A stretch of 64,000 nt of DNA from Gnetum montanum (GCA_015680685.1 MNCI01028947.1:461962-525961), one strand, 5' to 3'; counted from the first letter of the stretch, positions 12,190 to 24,842 are shown. Translations and numbers: made by a program. The notes: generated by a model from the sequence alone, not told the origin.

Positions 12190-12600
12190 TCCTAGGCATG
12201 CGTCTATGGTACTTAGCCATGCCCTTCCCATTATTATTGGGAAGTCCCCTTTGTCATTGTTTACTTGGATCACTAGGAAATCAACTAGGTATGACCAACC
12301 ACACATAATGGTAACGATGTCCTCCACCATTCCCAAGGGAACGGTGATGGACTAGTTAGCTAGCTCTAAGTGAATATTGCTCTTCTTTAGTGGAGGTAGG
12401 TTCCAGGATTTATACATTTCTTGTGATATTAAGTTGACTCCAGAACCTGAGTCAAGAAGAGCTTTACATGGTTCATTCCTAGTGACTTGGAGGTAGAGTA
12501 AGGGACTTCCAGGATTAGAGAGTTTCCTAGGAAGGTGGCCTTCCTTGATCTAGTCAGTGATGGTATGTGTTAACATAACCATATGAGTTGAGCTCTATTG
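12190..12600 (-). pseudogene. pol: Aspartic protease of D
   Basis: On the minus strand the region reads as a retroviral-type aspartic protease. The active-site motif ALLDSGSGVNLIS keeps the catalytic Asp (DSGSG at 12439-12453), followed by a hydrophobic flap and a second block, GDFPIIMGRAWLS. The equivalent block in A is FLIIMGMAWLS. One stop interrupts the middle (ELAN then stop). It lies downstream of gag, as in other Athila-type elements, and is the last recognisable enzyme domain in D. Confidence 0.75.
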
Positions 12601-13189
12601 TTTATTTGAAGGGAGCTTCGAAGCCTTATTTGATAGAGGAATGTTTAGAGGTTCAACCGCTTGTGGTTGTGAGAGCTTGTTTGAATTGTTTGTTCTGAAG
12701 AAAGGTCTTCTCCTTGTATGATTGTTGGAACTAGCAACGGGTTGAAGGTTTATAGCTCTCGTAGCATTGCGTTGCTACGGTTGAGTGGAGAGTTCCCCTT
12801 GCATCGTTGGAGTGGGTGGTAGTGGAGCTATCAGTGTAAGAGTCATGGATGGGTTCAGAGGATAGTATGGATGTGGTGTGTCTCTCCTAGGAGAAGGAGT
12901 CCTATAGTACTCCTGAGCTTGGTAGTGACATTGTGGGGTCACGTGACCAACAGAGTCACTTCTAGAGATTGGTTACTGCACGTAATAGCCATATGGATCT
13001 AGTTGTCGGTAAGGGTATTGTTGCCTTGGTGGTGGCATCCCCCATCACTGTGGGTATTACCACTACTAGTGTTGCTTCATAGGTTGTGGTAGAGTTCCAC
13101 TTGGATAATATGTTAGTGGTTGGTGGAACTACCTCGAGTTACCTTGGGGATAAGGTAACCTTCGAGGTGCTTGCCGTTTGTTAAGTTGT

Positions 13190-15146
13190 GGGTTAAGTGC
13201 GTACACCCTGGACTCTTGCAAATGTGATATTATTGGGCAACATACCTTAGGATGGTCATACTAGCATATTTCACATTCTCCATTATTATCCATATCAGAA
13301 TCCAAAACCTCTTTAGTAATAGTAATTTCACCCTTACCTTTGTTATGTGCATGGTTCAAATCCCTCTTCTTCTTTTTTTATCATAGTCACTACTTCGCTC
13401 CTTAGACTCCTTTACAATTTTTAAAACATGTTCAAATCTACTATCTAACAAGTCCCACATATGATATACCTTAGCCGACACTTCTGTTGTTAATTTCTGA
13501 AGCAACAAGGTTTTCCTACTCACCAACTTTTCAAGTGGTGACTCATCCTCCTCCTCACAGAATCTTACTTCCCTTTTACAGAGGGAAGGATCACAGTTGT
13601 ACTCCTTCGTTCTTTCTCTCTTACATAGCTCTCCTTCTTCCTTAGCTACTTGCTCCAACAATCTATGAACCTCATGGGACCTAAGTTTAAATAATCTCCC
13701 TTGGGCATATGTCCCAAGGGTTCTCCTGGTTTCATGTCTTAGACCATCTACGAGATGGCGTAGTTGATCCCATTGTGCATAACCATGGCCCAGGCAATGA
13801 TGTAGCAATGCATAATATCAGCCCATGGTAGCATCCAAGGGTTTGTGATTACCCTACTTCCATCCTTGGATCTACTTTCGCAAGTTGGACACTCAGGAGT
13901 ACGTTTGATATTTATCATTAAACAATTCTAGCATCGTACTCCACCTTCGTGTGGATTCCAATTCTAAGGATCAGTACCAGCTTTTTGCTTCTTTTATGAG
14001 TGTCCTTGGAAATAACTTTAACTTTTGCCACTCATTTTCAATGTTCTGCAAGGCACAAGCATCATGAAATGCCTATAAGTGGTTCTACGGATCAGCATTG
14101 TATCCCCCCTCAAGTTGTGGGATATTATTCATGTCTAGTCTCTTGATCTAACTATCTTTTTGGTGTCTTGTAGGTATTCTAACAGCCTCTGTGATGTCTA
14201 ACATGCTTTGGGTTGCAAGTAGGGGTTCATCATGGTCATTTCTTCCATGGCATCTATGATGTCTGCATAGTTCCCTACTTTTCCTTCTTCCATGCCTTGA
14301 TTCCCTAGAGTGCCCTTGTCCTTGCCCTTGACTCTCTCGTTGAGGTCTCTCATTTTTCTTACCCTTGTCCTCACGGTTAGGTTCCTTATGACTACGTTCT
14401 GATGTTGAAGACGAGGGTGAATGTGATGATGAAGGGGAAGAGGCAGGAGAACCATTTCCATGACGATGTTTCCTACATTCCCTTCGGTGATCTCGACCCC
14501 AATTGTGATGATGATTAGAATGCTTGCCATTATCTTGTGTTTGTGTTCCCTCATTGAACACTTGGTGTTTGTGGGAATCAGAACTAGGTTTTTGTATCAT
14601 GGAGCGAAGGTTCTGATACACCACATCCTTACTATCGTTAGGAGGAGGAACATCATTTTGTGGAGAACCTATTGAAATAGGTTCACCACCCTTAATTTCT
14701 CTTATGATGGGCAAAGCATTATGGGGTCCTTTGCCCTTCAACGATGTGTCATAACTCCCCTTCTGCAAGTCTCATTGGCATTGCGCTTCTATGGGATGGT
14801 AGTCCCTTCCATTGTAATCACATACAATGTACTCAGCATATAATTGTGACATGCCTATTCATGCAAGGGCACGAAGGAGCATGTTGCTGGCTACTCTGTC
14901 TAGGGGTAACACTATGTTACCCTCCAAGTCTCTCCAACGCAGTTGTTTATCTTGATGGAAGACAAAGGTAAAGTAAGGTATATATTCATCGTGATGAGTA
15001 TATACCACACTAAATTTTTGTGGAACTAGTGGATTTTGGTTATGTGTTTTGTACTGTCGACTGTATCTAGTGTTGTTCCTAGGTGGTGAAGTGCTTTTTT
15101 TCAAAGAAGAAGACATTGTAGTCTTATTTGGTGTGCTATTTACCAT
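13190..15146 (-). pseudogene. gag: Gag of element D
   Basis: The start codon at 15146 opens 95 codons, including YTHHDEYIPYFTF and RDLEGNIVLP, which match A. After a stop, 14768-14148 encodes a 206-residue basic linker rich in Ser, His, Arg and Gly. The core (about 14130-13356) carries a FPRTLIKEAKSWY block and a LFNDKYQTYS block of the Retrotrans_gag family. The 150-codon ORF at 13808-13356 continues it. At about 13245-13285 a zinc-knuckle-like CEIC-x-YDHPK segment follows, with spacing CX2CX3HX4C and one stop inside. Gag would package RNA into particles; this copy is broken. Confidence 0.8.
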
Positions 15147-15243
15147 TATCTTATTTTTTTCATTTGATTAACCCTAAGGGTTCATTTAACTCCCAATGAT
15201 GTGAATGATTTCCTATGTTCTACGTAGCACACAAACAACTAAG

Positions 15244-15261
15244 TCCCTGGCAATAGTGCCA
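15244..15261 (-). other. Primer binding site of D (tRNA-Asp type)
   Basis: On the minus strand TGGCACTATTGCCAGGGA starts one base after the 5' LTR. It is a decayed complement of the plant tRNA-Asp 3' end. Confidence 0.75.
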
Positions 15262-15262
15262 A

Positions 15263-16091
15263 TGATGAGTGGCGAGGTACCCCTACACTCAACCATACGA
15301 ATACGAGTCTTGCATGCATGATCCATTCAAGCTCCAAGGACTAAGTGCTTACATGCCTTATGGAACACTTAAGGTTAATCAATTTTTGTCTTCCCAGACT
15401 TACTTATATTGTCACAATTGTATGGTTAAGTAACTCTGAGGTATATGATTTTTATGTCTTTTATATTTTTATCGCCTATGCTAAGAGAGGAAAGGGTGGA
15501 GAGACTAAGTAACTAACTTTCATTAACTAATCTTTAATCATCCTAGCATCAGTATCCATTCCCACTTGCCGTACACACCCTGAACCAATGCAACGCTACT
15601 GGGATTACCAAACGCTATTCGTTACTGGGTTACCAAGCGTAGCCCACGTTCTCAAAGTGGTCATACTGAATGCACTTAACTAGGAGTTTAGGGTTGAGAG
15701 AGATTAATTATCTAAGAAAGAATTTAAGCATTTAACATTAATTAATTCCTATTTAGCTTAGTCCACATGCTGCAAGGTTTATCCAAAAGTTCGTCTTTAT
15801 TTCCGTACACAAATGTATGTTTAGGTACAATTTGCTTGAATAAAGATCTATTCACTTTGAGACTCCTATTGCAGGCACATGGAAATTATTCTATCTCTGG
15901 AATGGTAAAACTACTAGAGTTTAGCTAAGGGTCTAGATCTAGATGATCTTACAAGGGAAAGCCACCTCTTATTTATAGACAAGGCAACAGGCTGCGATAT
16001 CATGTACGTGATATCATAGGGGCAAACGCGATATCATGGACACAATATCACGTACGAGATATTGCGGCTCATGCGATATCGTGTCCCATCA
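15263..16091 (-). repeat. 5' LTR of D
   Basis: 829 bp. It ends (+ strand) with a block of GATATC palindromes at about 15995-16080: four exact copies and two variants, some within near-palindromes such as GATATCATGTACGTGATATC. The 3' LTR has only one. Minus-strand TATA box at 15970-15977. Confidence 0.9.
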
Positions 16092-16096
16092 CATGG
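16092..16096. repeat. Right target-site duplication of D (CATGG)
   Basis: Matches 9065-9069 exactly. Confidence 0.9.
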
Positions 16097-18680
16097 CAAC
16101 ATTTGAAGATCATTCTCTATTACCATTCATTAATAAGGTGTTGGACACCATATCTAGGCATTGCTATTACAATTTTTTGGATGGTTATAGTGGGTATAAC
16201 CAAATCTAGATTGCACTAGAAGATTAGGCCAAAAAAATATTCATAAGTCCCTGAGGGACCTTTGCATATTGCAAGATGCCTTTTAGTCTATGAAATTCTC
16301 CTACCACTTTCCAACATCTAGTCTTAAGCGTCTTTTAATAGTAAATAGGTAGCAGAGTGGTAGTCTTCATGGATGACTTCTCCACTTATGACACTATATT
16401 TAAGCAAGCCTTGGACCGCATTAAGCAAGTACTAAAAAGATTCATGGAAACAAATATGTGGTTTAATTGTCAAAACAACCATCTCGTGTAACAAGAGGGC
16501 ATTGTATTGGGTCATTGAATTTCATAGGAAGGGATCAAGGTAGACCTTGAAAAGATAAGGGTTATCCAAAGAATCATCCATCAACTAGAAACTATTAAAG
16601 ATGTTTGGTCATTCCTTGGACACACTAGTTACTACCGATGATTCATAGAGAATTTCTCTAAGATCATGAAATCATTGGATGAGCTAACAAATAAACATGC
16701 TCTCTTCATCTGGATTAAGGAATGTCAAAATGCATTCCAAAGTTTCAAGTAGAAGCTTATAGAGACTCTAATTCGATGAGCACCAGATTGGTCCAAACCA
16801 TTTCATATCATGACAGATGCATCTAATTATGCCTTGGGAGCCATGATTACATAGATGGATGATAAGAAACATCCATATTACATCCACTACACAAGTTGAA
16901 GAATTGTGGATGCACAACTGAATTACATCACAACAAAAAAAGAACTAATGATAGTGGTGTATGCTTTAGAAAATTTTAGGTACTATGTGCTTAGATATAA
17001 AGTATTTGTGCACACTAATCATAGTGCCATTTTCATTCTTATGAATAAGCCAATGGTGAGTCTCCCTATCATATAGTGGCTGGTGATCTTGTACCAATTC
17101 TATCTTACAATGGTAGATTGAAAGGGAACTAAGAATGTGATCTTCAATCACTTATCTCAGTTACAATGAGATAACAAAGAAGAGGAAAGCTCACTTTCTG
17201 ACCAATTTCCTGATGAACTTCTCTTTGCTACTACAATAAATGAATAAACATCCATAAAACCAAAATATTATGATGACATCCTGACTTATCTTCTCACTTA
17301 GGATATGCCACAAGATCTGGACCACAGAAAGAAACAATAATTTCTTCATTGGGCTATGAACTTCACGAAAATTGATAAATGCCTTTACAAGGTTTGTGCT
17401 AATGGCCTAGTTCATTGGTGTGTACCTAATGTAGATCAATTGCATGTTCTCCAAGATGCTCATGAAGGCTCTTGTGGAAGCCACTATCCTAGGACATGCA
17501 CAACCATAAAAATCCTAATGGTAGGATACCATTAGCCCACAATCTTTAGGGATACTCATCAATTTATCCAATCTAATGAGTGCTATCAACAAGATGGTGG
17601 GATGACAACACAAATGGAGGATCCTAAAGAATGGATTTAATCAATGGAAGCCTTTGATATATGGGGCATAGATTTCATGGGTCCCATCACACCCATGTCC
17701 AATGGAAAGGCATACATAATCATCATCATTAACCACTATACCAAATGGGTAGAAGCAGTAGCTATCATCAACTATACATCATCCACTACTACTAAATTTG
17801 TATAAAAAAATTTTGTGAATAGATTTGGAATGTAATGTGCACTGATTTATAACAAAGGAACCCATTTTACAAATGCTACTTTTTAAAAAATCATGCAAGA
17901 CTTCGGGGTTAAACATAAATTAACAACACTGTATCATCCCCTAAGCCAACATTCAAGAAAAGATGACTAATAGGGAGATCACAAAGATTATAACAAGAAT
18001 TATTAGCAAATATAGGAGAGACTAGAGTACAAAACTCAACTATGTCCTTTGGGCCTATCACTCAACATGGAAACTCCCTATTTGCTACTCTTCCTATGAG
18101 TTGGTAAATGAAAAACTTCTAATTCTCCCAATTTAATCTGATCTCTGTACAATCTCAACATCTTGTGACCTAGATCTTGACCTTAATTAATTAGTGGCCT
18201 TGTCTTTGAATGATCAAACAACAAATTAATTTGATCATTAATTTGGCAAACAAAAAGAAAGACAGATCAACCTAAATGTGCCAAACAAAAATTAATTAGT
18301 GGATTTGTCTCTGAATGAAGTACACAAGGCATTCAACCAACAACAACATGAACTTAGAATACAAAAAGAGAAATTTCAACTGGGATATAAGGTTCTCTAT
18401 TGGAATCCCACACATGTATCTCAATGAACCAAATTCTAAACATTGTGGGAGAGGCCTTATATAATTGATGAAACCTTTCCTTTTGGGGCTATGATCATAT
18501 ACAAACTTGAAAGCCCAAAAAAGAAGTAGTTGGTTAACATCCAACAAATAATCTCTTTTCATGAGCCAAAGCAAGCTAGTGCAACAAATACTTCAATAGG
18601 AGAACAACCACTGTCAATTTTTTAGATCTTCTTCCAACTTAGTCATGCAGGAGATGGCCACCCATGCTAATCATATACAT
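16097..18680 (+). pseudogene. pol: RT, RNase H and integrase of element A
   Basis: Continues the RT broken at 9064. The catalytic block is VVFMDDFSTYD (about 16360-16392); FMDD in place of YxDD is characteristic of Athila. RNase H follows with IMTDASNYALGAMI (about 16806-16850) and a TNHSAI block (about 17012-17030). The integrase zinc domain starts at about 17460 with HEGSCGSHY and ends NECYQQDG, so its second Cys is in place but the first reads Asn. The core has IDFMGP (first Asp kept, about 17670), but the second Asp is Tyr in LIYNKGTHF (about 17845). The C-terminal GYKVLYWNP block lies at about 18378-18410. Many stops. Confidence 0.85.
18188..18316 (+). repeat. Short direct repeat within A integrase
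   Basis: 'aattagtgg..ttgtct.tgaatga' occurs at about 18190 and again at about 18293, so roughly 103 bases were duplicated or inserted inside the integrase C-terminal coding region. Confidence 0.6.
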
Positions 18681-20160
18681 GGCTCCTCAATTTTTAAATT
18701 TTCTTTCTTTAACACATTTTTGTTTTAAAAATTGTTTAGTTTACATCTTTTAATTTTAATTTTTTTTCCTATTTTACACCATTTTTTTTTACATCATCGT
18801 TAGTACATTTAAATTTTTCTTGAATATTTTACAATTTCTTATATATTTTAGTTTATTTTAGTGTCATTTTCTAATTTTTGATAATAAATGTGCTTTGTGC
18901 TAATAGGACATAATGGTACTATAGCTATTGCTAATGGTGGTTTGTGCTTAATACTTTTTTTGCTAATGTTTGGTTTCTACATTTGAATTTTTGTATCGAT
19001 GGCTAAAACATGGTTTCTTTTTCATGGAACAAGTAATGAGTTCACAACATCTATCCATCTGCAACCTCTATGATTTTCCTTATTTTGGAAGTTTGAGGTC
19101 TCTTTCATTAAATAAATTTTTAATAAATTATGACTTAGTAGTTTCTAGAATTAGGAAGGATTCAAAGGTTTGCATCGGATGTGACCTCAAGGGGACTCAA
19201 TACTTTTTGTACTCTTATGCTTGCTTAGGTGCATGAGTGTTTTCATAGACTTCTTACTATTTTGTGTCAACCAATAACATGAAGTTGAATAAAGTTTTTG
19301 CATGGTGTGGTTTCCATCCAAAGAGAGATAAAAAAACATGACGGAAATTCAAAGCACACCCCTTAGACAAATACACGGGCTACAAGCACTAGTTATGGGA
19401 CTAGAAAGATATGTTACCCATGTCTAAATGTTCCCTCTAACTAAGGCCCTCTCTCACTTATTGGTTCTCTTTTCTTCTTTTTAAGGAATGATCGTTATTC
19501 TATGGGAGCACTCTTGTGTCTTAAGGGGATAGATCAATTTTGAAGTGGTGATGCAAAGTCATTGAAAGTAGTTGGTTTTGGTCTAGCCTAAAGATGGATC
19601 TTCTCAAGTAATTTTAAACAAAAATCCATAGGGACTTCTTATGACCTCAATTTAGTATTCCATTCCACCTTCTCCATCATCCATACATGCTAACTGTAAC
19701 TTACCTCATTGCCAATGTCCATGTTTTTTTTTGGTGTCTTTGACTGACATAATTAAATTCCTCAATAAAATTATTGGGGTTTTGTTCCTTAACTTCCATT
19801 AACCATTAATCACCTATGGGGCTCATAGACTCCTTAGGTTGAGGTTATGCAAGGGCAGCCAAGGCATCTACTTTCTATGGGAAGGATCCACTTGCATATC
19901 CCTTGGTTGGATTTATTAAGTACTTTAGCCTTCAACATTCTTATAATTAGAATTTTTTTCCATTCATCTTCTACATCTATGCATGTGCTCCTTTATATAT
20001 TTTCTTTGAATCACATATTCTCCATTAAATTTTTGAATTTTTGAGCTTTTAAAGATCCTCTTCAATAATTTCATCATATTCTTGGCTTTTCTAGAACACC
20101 AAGGACTCCAAATTCATTCAAAAACTTCTTGTATTTTTTCAGATATTCAAGTTTGAGAAT
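18681..20160 (+). other. Post-pol region of A
   Basis: AT-rich with T-runs (18720-18860). It aligns patchily with the same region of E (for example 'ggttatgcaaggg' and 'aggatccacttg' at about 19846-19900 and 55771-55825) and with the complement of D near 11030-11110. A purine-poor short ORF (18970-19236) is not shared in frame with the relatives, so I do not call it a gene. Confidence 0.5.
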
Positions 20161-20264
20161 TTTGATTATTGACCCCATAAACAAAGCCCCATCAAGGGAT
20201 TTGATGTGTATACGAGGCCCCATAAATGTGGCCCCCTTGATGTAGCACAAAAATAGTATAAATA
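20161..20264 (+). promoter_or_regulatory. Internal U3-like promoter block before the additional ORF of A
   Basis: A cluster of GCCCCAT and TTGATGT motifs ('gaccccataaac', 'aagccccatcaa', 'ggccccataaatgtggccccc') is followed by TATAAATA at 20257-20264. This copies the layout of the LTR U3 regions in this window. The additional ORF starts about 430 bases downstream (20695). In E, a comparable block with TATATATATA sits at 56110-56255. Promoter activity is inferred from layout only. Confidence 0.4.
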
Positions 20265-20694
20265 TGCATGATCCTCCTTAGAAATTTTTACATTTTCTCA
20301 TAAACTCCAAGGGAGGTTTTCAAATTTTTAGAGCCAAAAACCTTCTAGAACCCATAACTTCCTAACCATTTATCCAAATCACTTTGTTCTTCAATCTTGT
20401 AGCTATTGGAGGTAAGCTCTTAGTCATGGGGGCCACAAATGTGTCATTTTTTATAGAAACATTTTCACCATTTTTCTAACTCCCACAAAGGTTGAACTAA
20501 GAAATTAACATTTAAACACAAAATTATAGAAGCTAAGCCCTTCCAGCAAGCTTTGGTGACACTTATAATAAAAATTAATTAATAAACTAAGGATAAAATA
20601 ATCAACCTACCATGGTCAAACCTTAGCCAAGTGTAACTAATTAACAAGATAAGGTATTTAAAAATTCAAAGTTACACATTATATCTAATAATCC

Positions 20695-22724
20695 ATGGAT
20701 GTGTTGTGACCACAAATGGCATCAAAAGGCAACTGCACATAAGAAGGAGAAGTGTCTCAACCAAGGGAGCAATGGCCAAGAATAGGAAGGGGCCAAGAAC
20801 AAGCCCAAGAAGAATCAATTACAACCCATGTCATGGATCCACTTAGGAATGAGGCTGAAATATATCCATCAGGTTTTAGAACCAATAATAGCAATAGAAA
20901 ATTCCCACGAATATGAGGTAGTAGCTTAGCAAGAAATATTTGAGGTAACCTTAATGGAAGCCTGCCTAAATCAAATTAGATCTAGGAAGCACCTAAGGAA
21001 GTACAAGACCAACTAAAGACATCTTCCATATGATCAATTATCACTTCCAATGGGAAGTGGTACATGGAAGACACATTCTTATTTTGGAATAATGGGTAGG
21101 CCAGTTCAATAGTCAAAATCAAGGACATCTCAGTGTCCTACTTAGTGTAGGAAATTACCGAAGCACTTGGGTTGCTAGAAATTGGGGTGATTCTTGCTAA
21201 GATTCCAATGCAAGCAAACCCCAGCATCAAAAAGGAATGGATTTAATGATGATATGGTGTCAACTACAAGGAATATGGCATGCTTACATTGGTAGAAAGG
21301 ATCCATTAAAAGAGTGCATCCTTTCACCTAAATCCCATAATGAGGCCTAGTAAGATGACTACTCTTTTTGCCCATGCATGCACTACTCTGGGTGGAAGAT
21401 TCCCTATTAACCTTCCATAGCTCATCTATCTGGAGATAGAGAAGAAATTTAAAGAAAATAAATGTGGAAGGAAAGCACTCCCCTTTCCATGCCTCATCGG
21501 AAAACTTTGTTAGAGGGGAGGAATAGTCCACTACATAAATGATGCTATGAGATGTGCTCTGATCACTAATTAGGCAGAGATGATGAAGGATAAAATGTTT
21601 GAAATAATCATTTAGAAAGAGTATTAGCAACCACCACCTCCACTTGTGACTCAAAAAACTATGCTAGATGTTGCTACAACATCTCAATGGTTGCACAAGT
21701 ACTGAGAATGTCTCTTAAGTAAACAAGGGCAATGAGTAGGCATGAGTAGTCGAAAGCCATCTATGTACGACCAATGATGAGTCACCTAAATGAGATGGCC
21801 CAAATAGTCAACCTGATGGAAGGAGGTGATTCTATTTACTCAACCCAACAAATATAGTTGTCTACGAGGTTAAATCCTAGTGACATAGAGGTAACAATAT
21901 CTCTTGTAGGATAGCATCCGCTTCGAGAGATTTTTGGGAATGCCATGACCATCTCGATGAGCTTGGAGAAGGGTAAGGGGATAATAGTACTAGTGATGTA
22001 GCACCAAGGGTATGAAATAGCAGTAGAGGTGGTTGTTAACAAAAGTTCTAAAATTCCCAATGCACTTGCAATGTCTATACCAGATGTTACTATATCAAGG
22101 ATGTGCATACGTCTATAGGGACCATAAGTGGACTAACTAGCAGGGATTGGATAACCACTTTCAGATATGTTTGATCTTCTAGATAGTGTTACTACAATCC
22201 ACTCACAGCTACTAGAGGAAAGGGGAAAAATATTATCTTAGAAGGGGAACTTGAAATAGTCAAGTAGCTAAAGGAATGCTTGCCTATTGAGGTTGTTGAA
22301 TTAAGAGCCTAGATTGCCAACCCTACATTTCTCAATCCAACATTAACAAGAGATGAAGCTCTTGAACAACATCACACTAGACTAAAAGGGGTTGAAGGTG
22401 TAATGGAGATGGAAATGTTCTATCGATCCTTTGTAGAGGGTACCCAGCACAAAATTCAAAAGGCCTTGGATATGACCTACCAAGAGAATATGTAAATGAC
22501 TATAGAGAACCATTGCCTATGAGATGTTGATGAGCATAAATAATAGTTCACCTTTATCCATCAATAGTAGTAGAAACTAGCTAAAGTGAACACAAAGCTA
22601 AAGAGATTAGTAGCCAAAAATAGAAACCTCTTCATGGAGGAGGTCCATGCCCTTCTCCAAAAGATTGCAATAGAGGTAGCTACGCAAAAATTAGAGGTTC
22701 TCAAATTTAAGAGAGTGAAGGATT
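20695..22724 (+). pseudogene. Additional 3' ORF of A, part 1
   Basis: Possible ATG at 20695. The conserved N-terminal part (about 21050-21500) holds WYMEDTFLFWNN, a KDISVSYLVxEITEALGL block and, later, FPINLPxLIYLEIEKKF. The same blocks occur in E (MNVSYVVKDIAKALNLP at about 57180-57235; FSINLPEYYFIKI at about 57455-57495). After about 22250 the sequence becomes coiled-coil-like (Glu, Lys, Leu, Gln). It lies 3' of pol in the sense direction and continues at 47894 after element B. Family unknown; it loosely resembles plant-specific transposon-associated proteins. Heavily interrupted by stops. Confidence 0.55.
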
Positions 22725-22729
22725 ACTAC
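22725..22729. repeat. Left target-site duplication of B (ACTAC)
   Basis: ACTAC precedes the B LTR; the same pentamer follows the other B LTR at 47889-47893. Confidence 0.85.
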
Positions 22730-23123
22730 TAAGTGGCGAGGTACCCCTACACTCAACTATATGAATATGAGCATTACATGTGTGATCTGGTTGAACTCCA
22801 CAGACGGACTAGTTGTGGCATCTAGACAGTTAGCCTTAGGTTGTAATTCGTTGTCTTCCCACCTGGCCTAGTACTATCTTTGTCAAGTATAGTGTAGTCC
22901 AGAGTGAGGTGTATGATGTGTTTCTAATCTAATGCTACTCCTAAAGGCAATATAAGATAATATTAACTAATCTAAGAGGAAAAAGGTGAGAAGGAATCTA
23001 GCTAGCCTAAGTGTGATGAGCATCCATTCCTTGATTATCCGTACACATCTTGGACTTTGTGTATGACTACCACTAGGATTACCAAGTGTAGATCCTAGGT
23101 ACACTACTAGGTTACCAAGTAGT
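22730..23123 (-). repeat. 3' LTR of B, left piece
   Basis: Matches 47090-47489 of the intact 5' LTR. The first bases read TAAGTGGCG where the intact copy has TGATGAGTGGC, so a few terminal bases are lost. It ends at the GTAGT target of element C. Confidence 0.88.
23119..23123. repeat. Left target-site duplication of C (GTAGT)
   Basis: GTAGT also at 41705-41709. The uninterrupted target 'ccaagtagtcacac' is present in the other LTR of B at about 47480-47495. Confidence 0.88.
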
Positions 23124-24818
23124 TGAGAAACCACTAATTTCGACCTAACACTTCGAAATAAAAATAACCTTGAGCCTTTTTAGCTTTTGGAAAGCAAGAA
23201 TTTGACTAAGGCATGGAACTCATGCTTAGCTTGCTCACGCTGTCAACCTAGCTTGCCCTCAGCGTGAGCAACTCCAAAGCCTCAAAACTGAGTCAAACAT
23301 GGTTCAATATAAGGGTGAAAGTCATTCTCAAGGGTCACTATTATGTCTAGTTCAAGTTTCAGCATTCAGGAATTTAAATTTTAGGTCAAAAGGCACCAAT
23401 TTTCTCACTCACGCTGTGGTCACACTGGCAGTGTGAGTACAACATGACCAAATCTGAAAATCTTAAAACTGAGTTGAAATGATTTGACTTCCAAGGTGCA
23501 AGTCATCCTCAGGGTCCATTGTCAACAAATACAAGTTATAGCCTCCAAAATTCTAGATTTCAGGTCCAAAATTGCAAGTTTAAAGCCCACGCTATGGTCA
23601 CGCTACACTCATTCTGGCAACGTGAGCTACCAACAGTGGCTTAAATCAAGACACATCAAGCTCAATTTTTGATTTTTAGATCACTCTTAAGGTCAACCAC
23701 AGTTAGGCAATTGTTGAAGTTAAGAACCAGGATTCAAAAATCAAAATTTGGTGTGAAATATGTCATTTTTGGCTCACTCACGCTGAGGTCACGCTGGTAG
23801 CGTGAGTACTGATCACGCTTAGTCGAAAGCACACCAAACTCATGCTAAGAACATGCCAAGACAAAATCAACTCACGCTGGAATTCCTAGTGAAATAAAGA
23901 TGCCTCAAACGGCCACAAAACCACTCAAATTGACATCCTGCAGCAGTTAAGTCAATTATTGACAAGTTTCAAGCGAGTCAGAGCTGATCCATCTTGTTGT
24001 ACATTATCATTTTCATTGTAAATGTTCATCATTTGTGAGCTCATCAAGCTATTACACTCCAAAATTGTATGTGCTTCCATGAGCATAAGCTAGCTTGAAT
24101 AAGCTAACACACACTGTAAGATACAGTGCATCCAGTCAAAAATGTAGCTTTCTCGCGTGTGTCCAACTCACACACAGCTGTCCATCGAACACGTGTCACA
24201 CGATCTATTTTCCTCTCATCTCTCAGCCATTGATTCCATCCATGAATTCTGCATCCAAGCCTAGCCAAACCTTATAAATACCCTACCAATTCACATAAAT
24301 AGGATTGGCAATTTTGAAGGTTGATGGCTTAGGAAACACCAACTACCAACTTTTGGATGCTTGGACACACCTGACTCTTAGCATCTAAGCACCTGCAAGC
24401 ACATCACCCTGGGGCTTGGTGCTTGAGTTGCCATCTACACTTGCAGCTATGCTTTAACCAGTGCACATTCATTCTAAGTAATATAATACAGTTCATTTTC
24501 CTTTCTATTATATTTTTTACTCTTTTTTACATTCAGTTTACATTTTTTTTTGTAATACTATTCTATATCCGATCTATTTTCATTTTGTGTGTTACTATTA
24601 CATTTTGAACATCAGTTAGGATAACCACAGCATGAGCCATAGCTTACGTTCAGGGAAGTCCTTGGTCAATTTTCATGCAGACCATCCAAGGCACTCTACC
24701 TTCGTTTTCTTTTCCAAGTTTCCCTCACGCAAAGGTAGGGTCAGCTATGCCCGTCTGACAATCTTTCAGTGTTTTTTTTTTCCCTTCTAGCCTTACACTG
24801 ACAATTTCAGTTAGTATA
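23124..24818 (+). repeat. 5' LTR of C
   Basis: Starts TGAGAAACCACTAATTT and ends AGTTAGTATA. It pairs with 40448-41704. Repeated CTCACGCTG motifs occur throughout 23228-23880, several as hairpins: TCACACT-GGC-AGTGTGA at 23420-23436 and TCACGCT-GGT-AGCGTGA at 23789-23805. The start was set by TG and by the GTAGT duplication, which makes the terminal dinucleotides TG and TA. Confidence 0.85.
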
Positions 24819-24824
24819 GTAAAT

Positions 24825-24842
24825 TGGCGCTAGAAGGAGGAT
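24825..24842 (+). other. Primer binding site of C
   Basis: TGGCGCTAGAAGGAGGAT lies six bases after the LTR end. It begins TGG as required for a tRNA 3' CCA. It is not the Asp site used by A, B, D and E, and I cannot assign the tRNA with certainty. Confidence 0.5.

Larger units (their letters stand above)
9070..16091 (-). mobile_element. Element D: minus-strand Athila-like element with gag and protease, no RT
   Basis: About 7.0 kb, bounded by LTRs and a perfect 5-bp target duplication, inserted in the RT of element A. On the minus strand the order is 5' LTR (15263-16091), PBS, gag, protease, a short linker ORF, 3' region, polypurine tract, 3' LTR (9070-9819). RT, RNase H and most of integrase are absent. 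The linker ORF (11647-11982) ends in a sequence matching the last residues of A's integrase region, which points to an internal deletion. It would depend on enzymes from another element. Confidence 0.9.

Noticed and set aside
18296-18574. 92-codon minus-strand ORF
   Set aside because: Shadow of the integrase C-terminal region of A.
18970-19236. 88-codon ORF as a possible host gene
   Set aside because: Lies in the post-pol region of A, is not shared in frame with the same region of D or E, and has no recognisable motif.
24423-24608. ORF in the 5' LTR of C
   Set aside because: Lies in LTR sequence absent from the 3' LTR and is low-complexity Phe/Ile text.
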